A stretch of DNA of 64,000 bases from an uncultured Eubacteriales bacterium (GCA_934541115.1 CAKTDF010000008.1:25025-89024), one strand, 5' to 3'; counted from the stretch's first letter, positions 17,446-26,997 are shown. Notes: a model not told the origin generated them from the sequence alone. Program-made: numbers and translations.

Positions 17446-18924
17446 TTACAATATAATGCATATCAATCCGCTGCAGCCCTCGTTTATTACGCGCTCAAGC
17501 GTTTCCTGAATTTTGAGACGCGCGTCTGTGGGCATTTTATAGAGCTTGTTATGCAGTCCCTCATTGACAAGACTGTTGAGCGATTTTCCGAAAATGTTTG
17601 ACTCCCATATTTTTGACGGATCCTCCTCAAAATCCTTGAGCAAATACATGATAAGCTCCTCGGACTGGCTTTCCGTTCCCACAATGGGCGCAACCTCCGT
17701 TGTAATATCGGCGCGCATCATGTGTATTGACGGAGCGCAGGCTTTGAGTCTTACGCCGTATCTTCCGCCCTGCCGCATAATTTCCGGCTCCTCAAGCGTC
17801 AGCTCCTGCATGGTTGGCATGACGATTCCATAACCGGTTTTGCGGCAATCGTCAAGAGCCTGCTTAAAGCGCTCATATTCCTTTTTAATATTCGACAGCT
17901 CCACTATATCGCTCATGAGCTGCTGTTCATCTTTGATTTCAATGCCTGTTTTTTCGGTCAGCACCTTATAAAACAGTTCCGCTTTTACGTCAACGCACAC
18001 CTTTACACTTCCGACAGAAAGGTCAATGCTTTCTATCCGGCTGCCGGTTATATCGTCTGCACCCGAAACATCGGAGGTAAAGTTCTCCGCGTCTCTGACC
18101 TTTTTCATCTTCTTTGCCGCCTCAAAAACGCTGGTATATATCTCTTTGCGCAGCCAATGCGTTTTTTCAAGACGAGAAATCCACGGTGCAAAGCATACCT
18201 TCATCTCGGTCAGCGGAAATTCATAAAGCAGGCGGCGCAAAATTTCCGTTATTTCATTCTCGCTCATCTCAATACAGTTGACCGGCATAACGCTGACTCC
18301 GTATTTTTTTTCAAGCGATGCCGAAAGCTCCTTTGAGCTTTCACTCTTAGGATCGGCACAGTTAAGAATAACCACAAACGGTTTTTCAATTTCGCGCAGT
18401 TCTTCAATGACGCGCTCCTCCGCCTGTTCATATTCACTCCTCGGTATATCGCCTATTGAACCGTCTGTTGTGACAACAAGACCTATCGTCGAATGCTCGT
18501 CAATCACCTTTTTTGTTCCGATCTCCGCCGCCATGTTGAAAGGTATCTCCTCCTCAAACCACGGGGTTTTGACCATTCTCGGCTGTTCATTTTCAATATA
18601 TCCGAGCGAGCTTGGAACAATATAACCTACACAGTCTATCATGCGGACATTGAAGCGAGCCTTGTTTTCAAGCGTAAGCTCCACTGCGTCCTCGGGAATA
18701 AATTTCGGTTCGGTGGTCATAATGGTACGCCCCGAAGAGGACTGCGGAAGCTCATCGGTTGCGCGGTCACGCTTTGCCGGTTCTTCAATATTCGGCAGCA
18801 CAAGAACGTCCATAAATCGCTTTATGAACGAGGATTTACCCGTTCTCACAGGACCGACAACACCGATATATATGTCTCCCTGAGTCCGGGACGAAATTGA
18901 GTTATAGATTTTAGAGCTTGTCAT
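17446..18924 (-). CDS. spoIVA: Stage IV sporulation protein A (coat morphogenetic ATPase)
   Basis: Cytoskeletal ATPase that polymerises on the mother-cell face of the forespore membrane and is the base of the spore coat. The protein is 492 residues, as in the family. A Walker A-type GPVRTGKS is at 24-31, with the characteristic RDRATDELPQS and MIDCVGY that follow. ATG 18924 is chosen because GGAGG lies 7 nt upstream; the ATG two codons earlier is only 1 nt from it. Monocistronic, with a sigma-E promoter expected upstream. Confidence 0.96.
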   Translation of the reverse strand: MTSSKIYNSISSRTQGDIYIGVVGPVRTGKSSFIKRFMDVLVLPNIEEPAKRDRATDELPQSSSGRTIMTTEPKFIPEDAVELTLENKARFNVRMIDCVGYIVPSSLGYIENEQPRMVKTPWFEEEIPFNMAAEIGTKKVIDEHSTIGLVVTTDGSIGDIPRSEYEQAEERVIEELREIEKPFVVILNCADPKSESSKELSASLEKKYGVSVMPVNCIEMSENEITEILRRLLYEFPLTEMKVCFAPWISRLEKTHWLRKEIYTSVFEAAKKMKKVRDAENFTSDVSGADDITGSRIESIDLSVGSVKVCVDVKAELFYKVLTEKTGIEIKDEQQLMSDIVELSNIKKEYERFKQALDDCRKTGYGIVMPTMQELTLEEPEIMRQGGRYGVRLKACAPSIHMMRADITTEVAPIVGTESQSEELIMYLLKDFEEDPSKIWESNIFGKSLNSLVNEGLHNKLYKMPTDARLKIQETLERVINEGCSGLICIIL

Positions 18925-19058
18925 AAACATTCCTCCGAGCTTTGGCTTTTTGGTAATGAATATGAAAACAAAAGTGCGATTATGACGGACAAAGAGCTTT
19001 GTCCTTTTATATTGCTTGCTTTTATTTTGCTTTCGGTGTTATTTCAGGCACCGAACCG

Positions 19059-19113
19059 GAAAAATTATAACAATACCCCCGGTTATTGCAACACAAACCG
19101 TGGGTATTGTTAT
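19059..19113 (-). terminator. Strong terminator after gerA
   Basis: ATAACAATACCC (19067-19078) is perfectly complementary to GGGTATTGTTAT (19102-19113), and the inner CGGTT/AACCG extends the stem. On the minus strand it is followed by AATTTTTCC. A second small perfect repeat (TTCGGTG/CACCGAA, 19032-19056) lies just beyond. Together they fill most of the 268-bp gap between gerA and spoIVA. Confidence 0.8.
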
Positions 19114-19192
19114 GAAACTCATTTTAATTGATATTTTGCGTATATTACTTTCACTCCCGGCAAAGAATCATATGCCGAAAGGGTCTATATTT

Positions 19193-20647
19193 TCAATTTT
19201 TCTTCATTGAAACTGCGTTTTTCCTCGCGCCATTTTCCCTGCTGCGAATTGTTCTTCTGACAAGCAGACCCTTTAGCGCCTCCTTATTGAACGGGAAAAG
19301 CGGATAAAGATAGGTGTACCCGTCAACTGTTTTTGTTGTGCAAATAACAAGTATTACTATGGCGAGACCCGCAATAAAGCCCCAGAGCTTAAAAACAGCC
19401 GTCAGAATCAGCAGCAGTGTGCGCGAAATTTTTATCGCATAGCCCAACTCATAACTTGCCTGTGTAAAGTTTGAAATTGCGGCGAACGCCATAAACAGAA
19501 CGACCTCCGAAACAAACCACCCGGACGAAACCGCAAATTCGCCGAGCACGAGCGCGCCGACAACGCTGAAAGAATTGCTCAGTGCGCTCGGAGTATTGAG
19601 CGACGCCAAACGCAAAGTATCAATTACAAACTCGATCACAAGCAGCTGTGCAATAAGAGGAACACTGTTAGGCTCCTTGACAAGCAGAAATCTGAGTGAC
19701 TCCGGAATTGTATCGCCATAAAGCGTCAGGAGATACCACGTAGGAACAAGCAGCAGCGATAAAGCAAAAACAACCGCGCGGACGTACCGCAAAAAGGTGC
19801 CTATCATCGGCGGAAAGTAATAATCGTTGATGTCCTGTACAAAATCAAAAATACCGGTCGGCAAAATCATTGCTGAGGGTGAGCCGTCGGCAAGAACAAC
19901 CACGTTGCCGTCATAGATGCACGCTGCGGCGGCATCGGGGCGCTCGGTATAGCGTACCTTTGGAAACGGATTCCACGGCTGAGACGGAATAAGACACTCA
20001 CGCAGGCTCTCCTGGCTCATCGTGAGACTCGACACCTCAATTGCCTGGAGCTTTTTTACAATAGAACGCAGATGCTTTTTGTTCACGCTGTCTTCAAGAT
20101 AGCAGACAACAACATCCGTTTTGGATTCGCTGCCTATTTGAAACGCCTTGACGGTCAGCTTGGGATTACGGATTTTTCGTCTGATGAGAGCAGTATTGAA
20201 AATTATTGTTTCAACAAATCCCTCATGGGAACCCCGCAAAACCTTATCCGATTCGGGTTCCTGAACGGAACGTGCCGGATAGGTTCGTGCGTCAATAACA
20301 ATTGCATCTGTGTAATCCTCAACGATCATTCCTATTGCACCGGAAAGGACAAAGGTTGAAAATGTTTCAAGGCTCTTTTCAACACTCGACTCAACATAGG
20401 TTATATGACTGTCAAGAAATGACTGCGCCGTCGGGCACTCTTTCATGTCTTTCTCGGTCAGCTTGCTGAGATATTCAAGCATTTTTTCAAACATCTCATC
20501 TTTGACAAAGCCGTCAATGCAATAAAATGTTACGTGCTTTCCGCCGGATTTTATACGTTTGACAAGAATGTCAAAGCTTTCGCCGATTCTCAGTTTGCGG
20601 TTGACCGCTGTCAGATTTTCTTCATAGCTTTTTTCAAAATCACTCAT
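19193..20647 (-). CDS. Spore germination protein, GerA/SpoVAF family
   Basis: The A subunit of germinant receptors (GerAA/GerKA) or the related SpoVAF, in the spore inner membrane. The protein is 484 residues. A soluble N-terminal domain (1-240) is followed by the family core containing PFPKVRYTERPD, VVLADGSPSAMILP and FVQDINDYYFPP at about 250-300. Four or five membrane helices follow (about 305-450), then a basic tail. A longer frame begins at a TTG at 20716 with no good ribosome site; ATG 20647, with GGAAAGG upstream, is preferred. No B or C receptor genes and no spoVA operon lie beside it. Confidence 0.88.
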   Translation of the reverse strand: MSDFEKSYEENLTAVNRKLRIGESFDILVKRIKSGGKHVTFYCIDGFVKDEMFEKMLEYLSKLTEKDMKECPTAQSFLDSHITYVESSVEKSLETFSTFVLSGAIGMIVEDYTDAIVIDARTYPARSVQEPESDKVLRGSHEGFVETIIFNTALIRRKIRNPKLTVKAFQIGSESKTDVVVCYLEDSVNKKHLRSIVKKLQAIEVSSLTMSQESLRECLIPSQPWNPFPKVRYTERPDAAAACIYDGNVVVLADGSPSAMILPTGIFDFVQDINDYYFPPMIGTFLRYVRAVVFALSLLLVPTWYLLTLYGDTIPESLRFLLVKEPNSVPLIAQLLVIEFVIDTLRLASLNTPSALSNSFSVVGALVLGEFAVSSGWFVSEVVLFMAFAAISNFTQASYELGYAIKISRTLLLILTAVFKLWGFIAGLAIVILVICTTKTVDGYTYLYPLFPFNKEALKGLLVRRTIRSRENGARKNAVSMKKN

Positions 20648-20993
20648 AATAACAACAGCCTTTCCGGCCACAAAAAGCAATGAAAAGTCACGATACTCCT
20701 TGTTGTAGCCGGACAAGGCGTGCAGGGCATAAGTCTAAAAACAGATAAGCTCCGTTTTGAATGACATATAACTCACAGCGTAATTTTTCACACTGTTACC
20801 ACAACAGTATTGTCGGCGTTATTTTACAATTTATTCATCTAAACTGCCGCTGATTTATCGATAAGCACAGATTTTCGCAGAGTATTTTCATAATATCAAA
20901 AATTATCTTACAAATTCATCAGTATTATCTGCGGCGTATGGCTCGAGAGATATTCACTAATCAACAATTACACTCCCTGTCACCGGCGGTTGC
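20648..20993. other. Intergenic region upstream of gerA
   Basis: 346 bp without a convincing gene. It contains a small dyad ACTGTT-N5-AACAGT near 20807-20823 and is AT-rich. It should hold the terminator of the peptidoglycan-binding gene and the gerA promoter (sigma-G type expected), but I cannot place either with confidence. Confidence 0.4.
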
Positions 20994-22343
20994 TCAAAAA
21001 ATACGAAAACCGTTATAAAGTTCAACAATTGCATTCCACGTCAGCGGTCCCACATATCCTGTAACCGGCATTCCGTAAAGCGACTGAACCGCCTCAACAG
21101 CGCGCATTGACTGCGGTCCGTAAACACCGTCAACTGTGACCGGCGGCACACTGTCAATGTTTTGAGAAATTACGTTCAGATATGTCTGCAGCTGTTCAAC
21201 GGCTTTTCCCGTTGAACCTTCGGTAATAACATAGCCCGGATAAAGCAGGGAGGAATAGCTCTGAAATTCATACGGCAAGGACTGAAGAGTAATTCTGTAT
21301 TCCTCAAGGATAGCATTCCACGTGTCCTCGTCCACCACTCCGTCCGCAGTCAGTCCATGCTCACGCTGAAATGTTCTGACAGCGTTTTCCGTTGCCTCAC
21401 CGAATACTCCGTCAACAGAAATTTCCGGCAAGGTGTTGTTAAACAGCGAAAGGAATTTTAGGTAATACTGAATGATACTCACCGGCTGACCTCTGCTGCC
21501 GCGCCGCAAAGGATACGGGAACAGGCGCTCAGCCTCGGTAATTGTGATTCCCTCGGAATAAAGCTCCGAAAGACGTTTTACAGCGTTATAAATGCGCCTT
21601 ATAGCATACCACGTGGCTTCTCCGACCACGCCGTCGGGTGTGAGATTAAAAACGCTCTGAAACTGTTTTACGGCGTTTTCTGTTGTTCTGCCAAAGCTGC
21701 CGTCCGTCACCGGGATTTTCGGTATGCTCGGATAGTTTTGCGCAATACGGTTGAGCCAGCGCTGAATTTCAAGAACATTGTTGCCAACGGTGCCCACGCG
21801 CAGGGGTGTGCCCGGATAGGTTGAAAACGAGGTCGCAACATCGGCACGCCGCAGGTCTATGTCATCACCGTAGTAATACTGCAAAATTTGATAAGGGGTG
21901 TAGCCGCGGTTTGCGAGCGTAACCGTGCCCCACTGTGAGAGTCCGGGACAGGTTACGTTGTTTCCGTCGCAGTATTCGGTGTAATACGGCTGAACGGTAC
22001 CCTGCTTTACAACGTAGGTATTGAATATTTCGTCAACGATCTCCGAAATATTCTGAAAGTAGTCACGTCCGTACTGAAACGCCTGATCGTACTGGGTTGA
22101 GTTTGTTATATCAAAATCATATCCGCGCGAACGGTAGTATTCCAAATAAATGCGGTTGAGCGCAAGCGAAATCTGCGCAATGATATTTGCCCTTATTGCA
22201 TTTTCCGGCCATGTGGGATAGATTTCGCTTGAGGCAACGTTTTTGATGTAATCTGTGAACGGAACCGTCACATTTCTTGCATTTGAGTTCGGCTCTCCAA
22301 GGTGAACGGTGATGTACTCCGGAACAACAACGGCGTCAGGCAT
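20994..22343 (-). CDS. SpoIID-like N-domain with three peptidoglycan-binding repeats
   Basis: A 449-residue protein. The first 180 residues resemble the SpoIID/amidase-enhancer fold: DYIKNVASSEIYPTWPENAIRA, broken here as two short motifs DYIKNVASSE and WPENAIRANI, plus a C-terminal LSQWGTVTLANRG. Three PG_binding_1 repeats follow at about 185-255, 275-350 and 365-445, each with a VDGVFG or similar turn and a TWNAI end. No signal peptide is visible, so it is either exported by another route or acts in the mother cell or coat. Its start overlaps the upstream gene by 8 nt. The family is widespread in sporulating Clostridia; a spore-envelope role is an inference. Confidence 0.8.
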   Translation of the reverse strand: MPDAVVVPEYITVHLGEPNSNARNVTVPFTDYIKNVASSEIYPTWPENAIRANIIAQISLALNRIYLEYYRSRGYDFDITNSTQYDQAFQYGRDYFQNISEIVDEIFNTYVVKQGTVQPYYTEYCDGNNVTCPGLSQWGTVTLANRGYTPYQILQYYYGDDIDLRRADVATSFSTYPGTPLRVGTVGNNVLEIQRWLNRIAQNYPSIPKIPVTDGSFGRTTENAVKQFQSVFNLTPDGVVGEATWYAIRRIYNAVKRLSELYSEGITITEAERLFPYPLRRGSRGQPVSIIQYYLKFLSLFNNTLPEISVDGVFGEATENAVRTFQREHGLTADGVVDEDTWNAILEEYRITLQSLPYEFQSYSSLLYPGYVITEGSTGKAVEQLQTYLNVISQNIDSVPPVTVDGVYGPQSMRAVEAVQSLYGMPVTGYVGPLTWNAIVELYNGFRIF

Positions 22344-23028
22344 TTTTTTCGCCTTCCCTCATCAACAGCTCGTTCGGTTCGGACTCACTGACATCGGTGT
22401 TGTCTTCTTCGTCTGTTCCGAGCGGCAAAAGCTGTATGTTCTGAATGGACTCAACACCGGCAAAAACCGGAACGCCGAGATATTTCCGACTCTGAAACCT
22501 GGGGTGGCTGACAAGAATATCATACTGAGAATATGGCGGTGTTTCCTGCGGCGATTGAGAAAACTGTTTTTTAGGTGCCGGAAGCAGCAATCTCGGAATC
22601 GCACCGTTTGTATCCGTAAAGCCGTCAAAGTAGACCTTTTTATCCTTTCCGGTAATGATTACATTCGCTGACGAGACGGGATATGCTCTGCCTGCCATAA
22701 AGACCTGAACCTTGAGCGCACCGAGCGACCGAGGTTCTCCTTTGCTTTCTTCGGTAGGTTCACTTTGCGGCACCAAATTCTCTTCAGACTCGTCCGGTGC
22801 GGCGGCTGCCTCTTCGGGTTCCTTTTTCTGCGGCTGCGGTTCTTCTTCGCGGTGTTCTTCGGCTGCCACGGGAGCAGAAACAATTTCTGTCTCCGTCTGC
22901 GGTTCGGTGGAAACGGCAACCGCTGCTTCTTCTTTCGACACTTCTTTGAGCTGTTCTGCCATTGAACGTTTTTTTGCGTCAATTAGTTCCTTTTTATACC
23001 TTTCAATCATTGAATCAAAGCTGTTCAT
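22336..23028 (-). CDS. Acidic/Pro-rich protein with carboxypeptidase-regulatory-like domain
   Basis: A 230-residue protein with three parts: a short helical N-terminus (MNSFDSMIERYKKELID), a low-complexity Glu/Pro/Ala region (about 30-115), and a C-terminal beta-sandwich like CarboxypepD_reg (about 120-215) with LKVQVFMAG, VIITGKDKKVYFDG and YDILVSHPRFQS. ATG 23028 with AAGGTG upstream is favoured over an upstream TTG. It overlaps the SpoIID/peptidoglycan-binding gene and is probably its partner in the same envelope or coat. Function unknown. Confidence 0.65.
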   Translation of the reverse strand: MNSFDSMIERYKKELIDAKKRSMAEQLKEVSKEEAAVAVSTEPQTETEIVSAPVAAEEHREEEPQPQKKEPEEAAAAPDESEENLVPQSEPTEESKGEPRSLGALKVQVFMAGRAYPVSSANVIITGKDKKVYFDGFTDTNGAIPRLLLPAPKKQFSQSPQETPPYSQYDILVSHPRFQSRKYLGVPVFAGVESIQNIQLLPLGTDEEDNTDVSESEPNELLMREGEKNA

Positions 23029-23257
23029 AAAATCACCTTTCCCGACCGTATCAGCGGTCAATATTGGTTACGTCATTTTATGAGAGTTGATTTTTGCTTG
23101 ACACTGTTTTTGAGAAATAATGTAATCCTGATGGAATACTCCTTGCAATCAAACAGTCCTATCTAAAAACGGAAGTAAAAAAGAATCGCTCAAAGCCAAT
23201 TGTTTGGTAATTAATTTTGGAAAGGTAGTTCAAACAAATCTGTTGCCTTAAACAAAC

Positions 23258-23283
23258 GAGCAGCCGCCTGACGGCGACTGCTC
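23258..23283 (-). terminator. Hairpin downstream of tRNA-Met
   Basis: GAGCAGCCGCC and GGCGACTGCTC form a 10-of-11 bp stem with a 4-base loop, followed on the minus strand by GTTTGTTT. It is a likely back-up terminator. The rest of 23062-23335 shows no gene. Confidence 0.55.
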
Positions 23284-23336
23284 CGTTATTTCTTATTTGG
23301 CTTTTATTCCAACTATTGACATAGAGCCTAAAAACA

Positions 23337-23369
23337 AGAAAAACCCTTGAGGCGTTGCGCCACAAGGGT
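23337..23369 (-). terminator. Terminator of tRNA-Met
   Basis: On the minus strand ACCCTTG-TG-GCG pairs with CGC-CT-CAAGGGT across a CAA loop and is followed by TTTTTC, 8 nt after the tRNA CCA end. Confidence 0.85.
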
Positions 23370-23376
23370 CTCTATA

Positions 23377-23453
23377 TGGTTGCGGAGACAGGATTTGAAC
23401 CTGCAACCTCCGGGTTATGAGCCCGACGAGCTACCGGATTGCTCTACTCCGCG
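23377..23453 (-). tRNA. Initiator tRNA-fMet (anticodon CAT)
   Basis: A 77-nt cloverleaf with encoded CCA. The acceptor stem CGCGGAG/CTCCGCA has the unpaired C1:A72 that marks an initiator. The anticodon stem has three stacked G:C pairs (GGG/CCC) next to the CTCATAA loop. The TTCAAAT T-loop is present. Confidence 0.95.
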
Positions 23454-23480
23454 ATATCTGACTTTCTCAAGTGCTCGGTT

Positions 23481-23509
23481 ATTATATAACAAGCAGACAA
23501 GAAAGTCAA
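23481..23509 (-). promoter_or_regulatory. Promoter of tRNA-fMet
   Basis: TTGACT (23504-23509) and TATAAT (23481-23486) with a 17-bp spacer on the minus strand, about 28 bp before the mature tRNA 5' end. Confidence 0.8.
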
Positions 23510-23544
23510 GGGTTTTTCAAATATTTTGAAAAAAAGTTTTGATT

Positions 23545-26187
23545 TTAGTCTGTATTTTCAATCATGTGATTTGTAACATAACTATAAATACTCTCGGCAC
23601 AGTTTTCAATCGGTAGATAAAATCCGTTCTCACGCTCGGCATACTCCTCTTGGATTTTGAATCCGTTTTCGGTAAATTTTACAAATTCGTCAACCGCAGT
23701 TTCAGCATCGACAGCTAACGGTCCAAACGCCTTTTCAAACGGAAGATCCAACTCGCGATAAACGCCCATTCCGGACTTAAATTCCTCGTAGTCAGGAACA
23801 AAATATAAAACAGGTCTTGAAAGATATGCAAAATCAAAAGACAAATCAGAAAAATCCGTTATCAAAAATTTATAATCTTCTGCTTTTACGTCTTCGTCGA
23901 TGATATTTATGTTTTTGCAGCCGCTGTCAAGGACATCTCTCAAAAGACTTCCTTTTGCAGTGTCAAATTTAACGTCAAGAACAGTGCCGCATGATTCAAG
24001 AGACTTTTGCAGCCTGTCACTATTCAAAAAGGCTTTTATTTCACGGTAATAACTACTGCTTTTCAAAAAGCTGATACTTGTTTTTTCCGTATTGTCATTC
24101 GGCGAAAAATAACTTCGCCACGACGGAGCAAAAAGAACACGTTCTCCCGACGCTGCAGCTTTGCAGAGAAAATCAAGCTTTGGCATACCGGTTTTAATGA
24201 GTTCATCATCTTTAAAGCGGTATTTTCCGGTGAGATTATCCACTTCAAAATGTGTTGAAACAACCACTTTGTCGCAAACTGCCCTTTCCGCCGAAAATCT
24301 GTCTGCACAAAAAAAGCTCATTATACCCTGCGGGAGATATATTATTCTGAAATGTTCAATATCGATATACTTCATTTCTTCACTTTCAAGAAGAAACGGG
24401 GAAAACTTTTCTCTTTCATAAGCTGAGAAAAAAAGAATTTCGGCGGAAAGATACAAAACTCTGTGTTCATATGAGCCAAACTCGATCAGTCTGCTCTTCT
24501 GCTCCTCCGTAAAAAGCTTTTCGAGCTCGCCGAAAGGCCTTGTATAAACATAGTACCTTTCAACGCCGTCATCATATTTTAAATCGTTTTGGAACTGATA
24601 ATAAGCACTACCCTTAAAACCGGTTCCGGCATCTGAATACAGCCAGATTCTGCTGCTTTTTCTGCGTTCAATTGCAGTACACTTAAGCTCGTAAGCATAC
24701 ACCTCGGTATTATATGTTCTTGCATTAAGTAATTCAAGCTCACGAATTTCGTCATCGGTTTTTCTTTCAAAAGTCAGAGTATCGTTGAAAAATGTTATAA
24801 CATACTTTCCTTTTGCAAAAGAATAGAATCTCAGCTTATGTCTGAATACCGCCGAACCCATAAAATTGATTTTGACATCAAAACTATAGGAATCAATTAC
24901 CGCCTTAAACGAAAGGATCTTGACCTTTTCCGGATCAAAGCTGTACTCGAAACCGTAAATTTTGTTCGTCATTATATCCGTGCTCACATAGCTGTATGAG
25001 GAACGATAAAGCTTTAGCTTATGCTTTTTTTCACCGTTTTCAACGGCGTACATCAAAGGTGGATTTTTCATATAGTTGAATACACCCATTTCACACTCGC
25101 AGCGGATTCTGAAACGCCCGTCATCAAGCAGCGATGTTCTGATCAGCCGCATTGAAACGCGCTTGCTGTGTTCAATCGTCCTGCCGTCTGCAAGCACATC
25201 GATCGCCTCATGGTCAATGTATACGGTGGGATAAACGTTCGGCTTTATGTTCAGCCAGTAGAAAATATGGTTCTTCTGTATTGACGGATTGTTGACGATA
25301 ATATCCGTATCGACCCTCGCAAGAAGCTTTTTTATGCGCCTCATTGCGGCTTTGAACTGCTTTTTTTCATAATGAAAAGGATACAACTTTCGATCCTCAA
25401 GTTTCCAGCGAAGATCGTGGAAAAACATTGCCTGATAATATTTCGGAACCTTATCCTCATACATGGAAAAAAGATTTTCAAAAAACGTCATCGTCAACTC
25501 AAACAGATAATATGAATGAGTTTTGGTTGAAACGCAGGAGTTTTCATTGCCCCTGTTATACATATAGCATGCACTCGGACAGTATCCGATACGAAGCTTG
25601 TCCATCAGAATGCGGTTAATATATTCCTGATCCTCGTGACACTCCATTTTTTCGTTAAAAAGAATGTTGTCTGAAAACCTGTTTTTGACGCAGATGTTCA
25701 TGGTCGCCTGTGAGATATACGGATTTTCTTCCAGATCAAAAACTCCTTGACCTGTCAGAATCTTTCGATATCTCGCGGGCGGTTTGAGAAGCTCACCGTC
25801 TTTATACGGCTGCATGAAATACGTCACTGCATCGACCTGCTCATAAACCGTGTCAAAAAAATCTGTAACGTTTTTGACCGAGACAGCTGTAAGCTTGTCA
25901 TCAGAGTCGAGGTACATAATGTATTTACCCTCAGCCATTTTCAGACCGCAGTTTCTTGCGGCGGAAACACCTGAGTTTTTGATCTTCTTATACTTAAAAT
26001 TCTCATGTTCGTTGCAGTATCGTGTGCAAATTTCTTCGCTCAAATCGGTCGAACCGTCATTAACAAGCAGAACCTGCATTTCGTTTTGAGCAATTGTTTG
26101 GGCAAGAAGCGAATCAAGGCAGCCGCAAAGATATTCCTGCGCATTATAAATCGGAACAATCACCGATACTCTGTATTTATAATTCAT
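23545..26187 (-). CDS. Bifunctional GT2 glycosyltransferase / CDP-glycerol glycerophosphotransferase (TagF-like)
   Basis: An 880-residue cytoplasmic-face enzyme for a teichoic-acid-like polymer. Residues 1-230 are a GT-A GT2 domain: VSVIVPIYNAQEYL, LVNDGSTD at 41-48, and the metal-binding DSDD at 94-97. The middle (about 320-500) is a linker region. The C-terminal 350 residues match the CDP-glycerol:polyglycerophosphate transferase family, with FAPSWRSYF, ITDFSDLSFDFAYL and PVLYFVPDYEEF. Fusions of this type are known in Gram-positive surface-polymer clusters. It is 16 nt downstream of another GT2-like gene. Which polyol phosphate is transferred cannot be told. Confidence 0.88.
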   Translation of the reverse strand: MNYKYRVSVIVPIYNAQEYLCGCLDSLLAQTIAQNEMQVLLVNDGSTDLSEEICTRYCNEHENFKYKKIKNSGVSAARNCGLKMAEGKYIMYLDSDDKLTAVSVKNVTDFFDTVYEQVDAVTYFMQPYKDGELLKPPARYRKILTGQGVFDLEENPYISQATMNICVKNRFSDNILFNEKMECHEDQEYINRILMDKLRIGYCPSACYMYNRGNENSCVSTKTHSYYLFELTMTFFENLFSMYEDKVPKYYQAMFFHDLRWKLEDRKLYPFHYEKKQFKAAMRRIKKLLARVDTDIIVNNPSIQKNHIFYWLNIKPNVYPTVYIDHEAIDVLADGRTIEHSKRVSMRLIRTSLLDDGRFRIRCECEMGVFNYMKNPPLMYAVENGEKKHKLKLYRSSYSYVSTDIMTNKIYGFEYSFDPEKVKILSFKAVIDSYSFDVKINFMGSAVFRHKLRFYSFAKGKYVITFFNDTLTFERKTDDEIRELELLNARTYNTEVYAYELKCTAIERRKSSRIWLYSDAGTGFKGSAYYQFQNDLKYDDGVERYYVYTRPFGELEKLFTEEQKSRLIEFGSYEHRVLYLSAEILFFSAYEREKFSPFLLESEEMKYIDIEHFRIIYLPQGIMSFFCADRFSAERAVCDKVVVSTHFEVDNLTGKYRFKDDELIKTGMPKLDFLCKAAASGERVLFAPSWRSYFSPNDNTEKTSISFLKSSSYYREIKAFLNSDRLQKSLESCGTVLDVKFDTAKGSLLRDVLDSGCKNINIIDEDVKAEDYKFLITDFSDLSFDFAYLSRPVLYFVPDYEEFKSGMGVYRELDLPFEKAFGPLAVDAETAVDEFVKFTENGFKIQEEYAERENGFYLPIENCAESIYSYVTNHMIENTD

Positions 26188-26202
26188 TTTGCTTTCTCCC
26201 TG

Positions 26203-26997
26203 TTATATTCCGATCATTTTTATTATAAGACGTTTTTTTCTCGCCCTTTCAAAAAATGATTCCTCGCGGTACATTTCGCTGAGCTGAACCAAAACAAAAT
26301 CACTGACGATCTGCTCCTTTTCATCAAGCATACCCTTTTGTGTAAAGCTTTTGAGAACAGCTTCAAGTTCTTTTCTGTTCTCACAAAACTGCTCAAAGGT
26401 AATTTTTGACTTTTTGGTCGGGCTTTCTCTATATGCAATAACTTTATCGGTAACAAAAAACGATTCGGCATATGAATAACACTTAAGCAAAAACATGGCT
26501 TGATTGCAATAATCAAGAGAACCAAGAGAAAGCGAATTGCCCTTGATAACTTTGGTTTTTATTGCATTATTCCAAAGGGAAAATCCGCTTTTCATGTACA
26601 CCGCAAGAGAAAAATTTCCCGAATCAGAGTATCGCGGAACAAATTTTGAGTTTTTCAGATATGAAACGTTAAACAGAACAACATCTTTCTTTCCGGAAAG
26701 TATTTCGTCAACAGCATTCGGCGCCAAAATCTCATCATAGTTCACAAAAGCAACATATTCCGTATCGACAGCAGCAATTGCCTCATCGAGTCTGTCAACA
26801 AAAGCAACGGCATTTTCAATTTCAATTATCCTGTAATCAGGATACTTTTTTTCAATCTGCTTTTTTGCGCCCTCTGAACTGCAAAGAGCGATAACTTTAT
26901 AGTTTTCGTTGCACTGTCTGTCAATGCTTGCCATGCAGCGCAATATTTTGTTTTTATTATTTGTTGCCTTTACAATAAATGTTACTGCTTTTTTCAT
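26203..26997 (-). CDS. Divergent GT2-like glycosyltransferase
   Basis: A 264-residue protein. The N-terminus AVTFIVKATNNKNKILRCM and the later EYVAFVNYDEILAPNAVDEIL at 80-100 follow the GT2 nucleotide-diphospho-sugar fold, with NYDE in the place of DxD. A helical Lys-rich C-terminus (200-264) may contact the membrane or the TagF-like partner encoded immediately downstream. Catalytic competence is uncertain because the metal motif is weak. Confidence 0.65.
   Translation of the reverse strand: MKKAVTFIVKATNNKNKILRCMASIDRQCNENYKVIALCSSEGAKKQIEKKYPDYRIIEIENAVAFVDRLDEAIAAVDTEYVAFVNYDEILAPNAVDEILSGKKDVVLFNVSYLKNSKFVPRYSDSGNFSLAVYMKSGFSLWNNAIKTKVIKGNSLSLGSLDYCNQAMFLLKCYSYAESFFVTDKVIAYRESPTKKSKITFEQFCENRKELEAVLKSFTQKGMLDEKEQIVSDFVLVQLSEMYREESFFERARKKRLIIKMIGI

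Noticed and set aside
22659..22982. Arg/Lys-rich 107-codon frame opposite in phase to the acidic gene
   Set aside because: It is the frame-shifted reading of a Glu/Pro-rich low-complexity region.
23159..23365. 68-codon minus-strand frame downstream of tRNA-Met
   Set aside because: It runs through two terminator hairpins and lacks a ribosome site.
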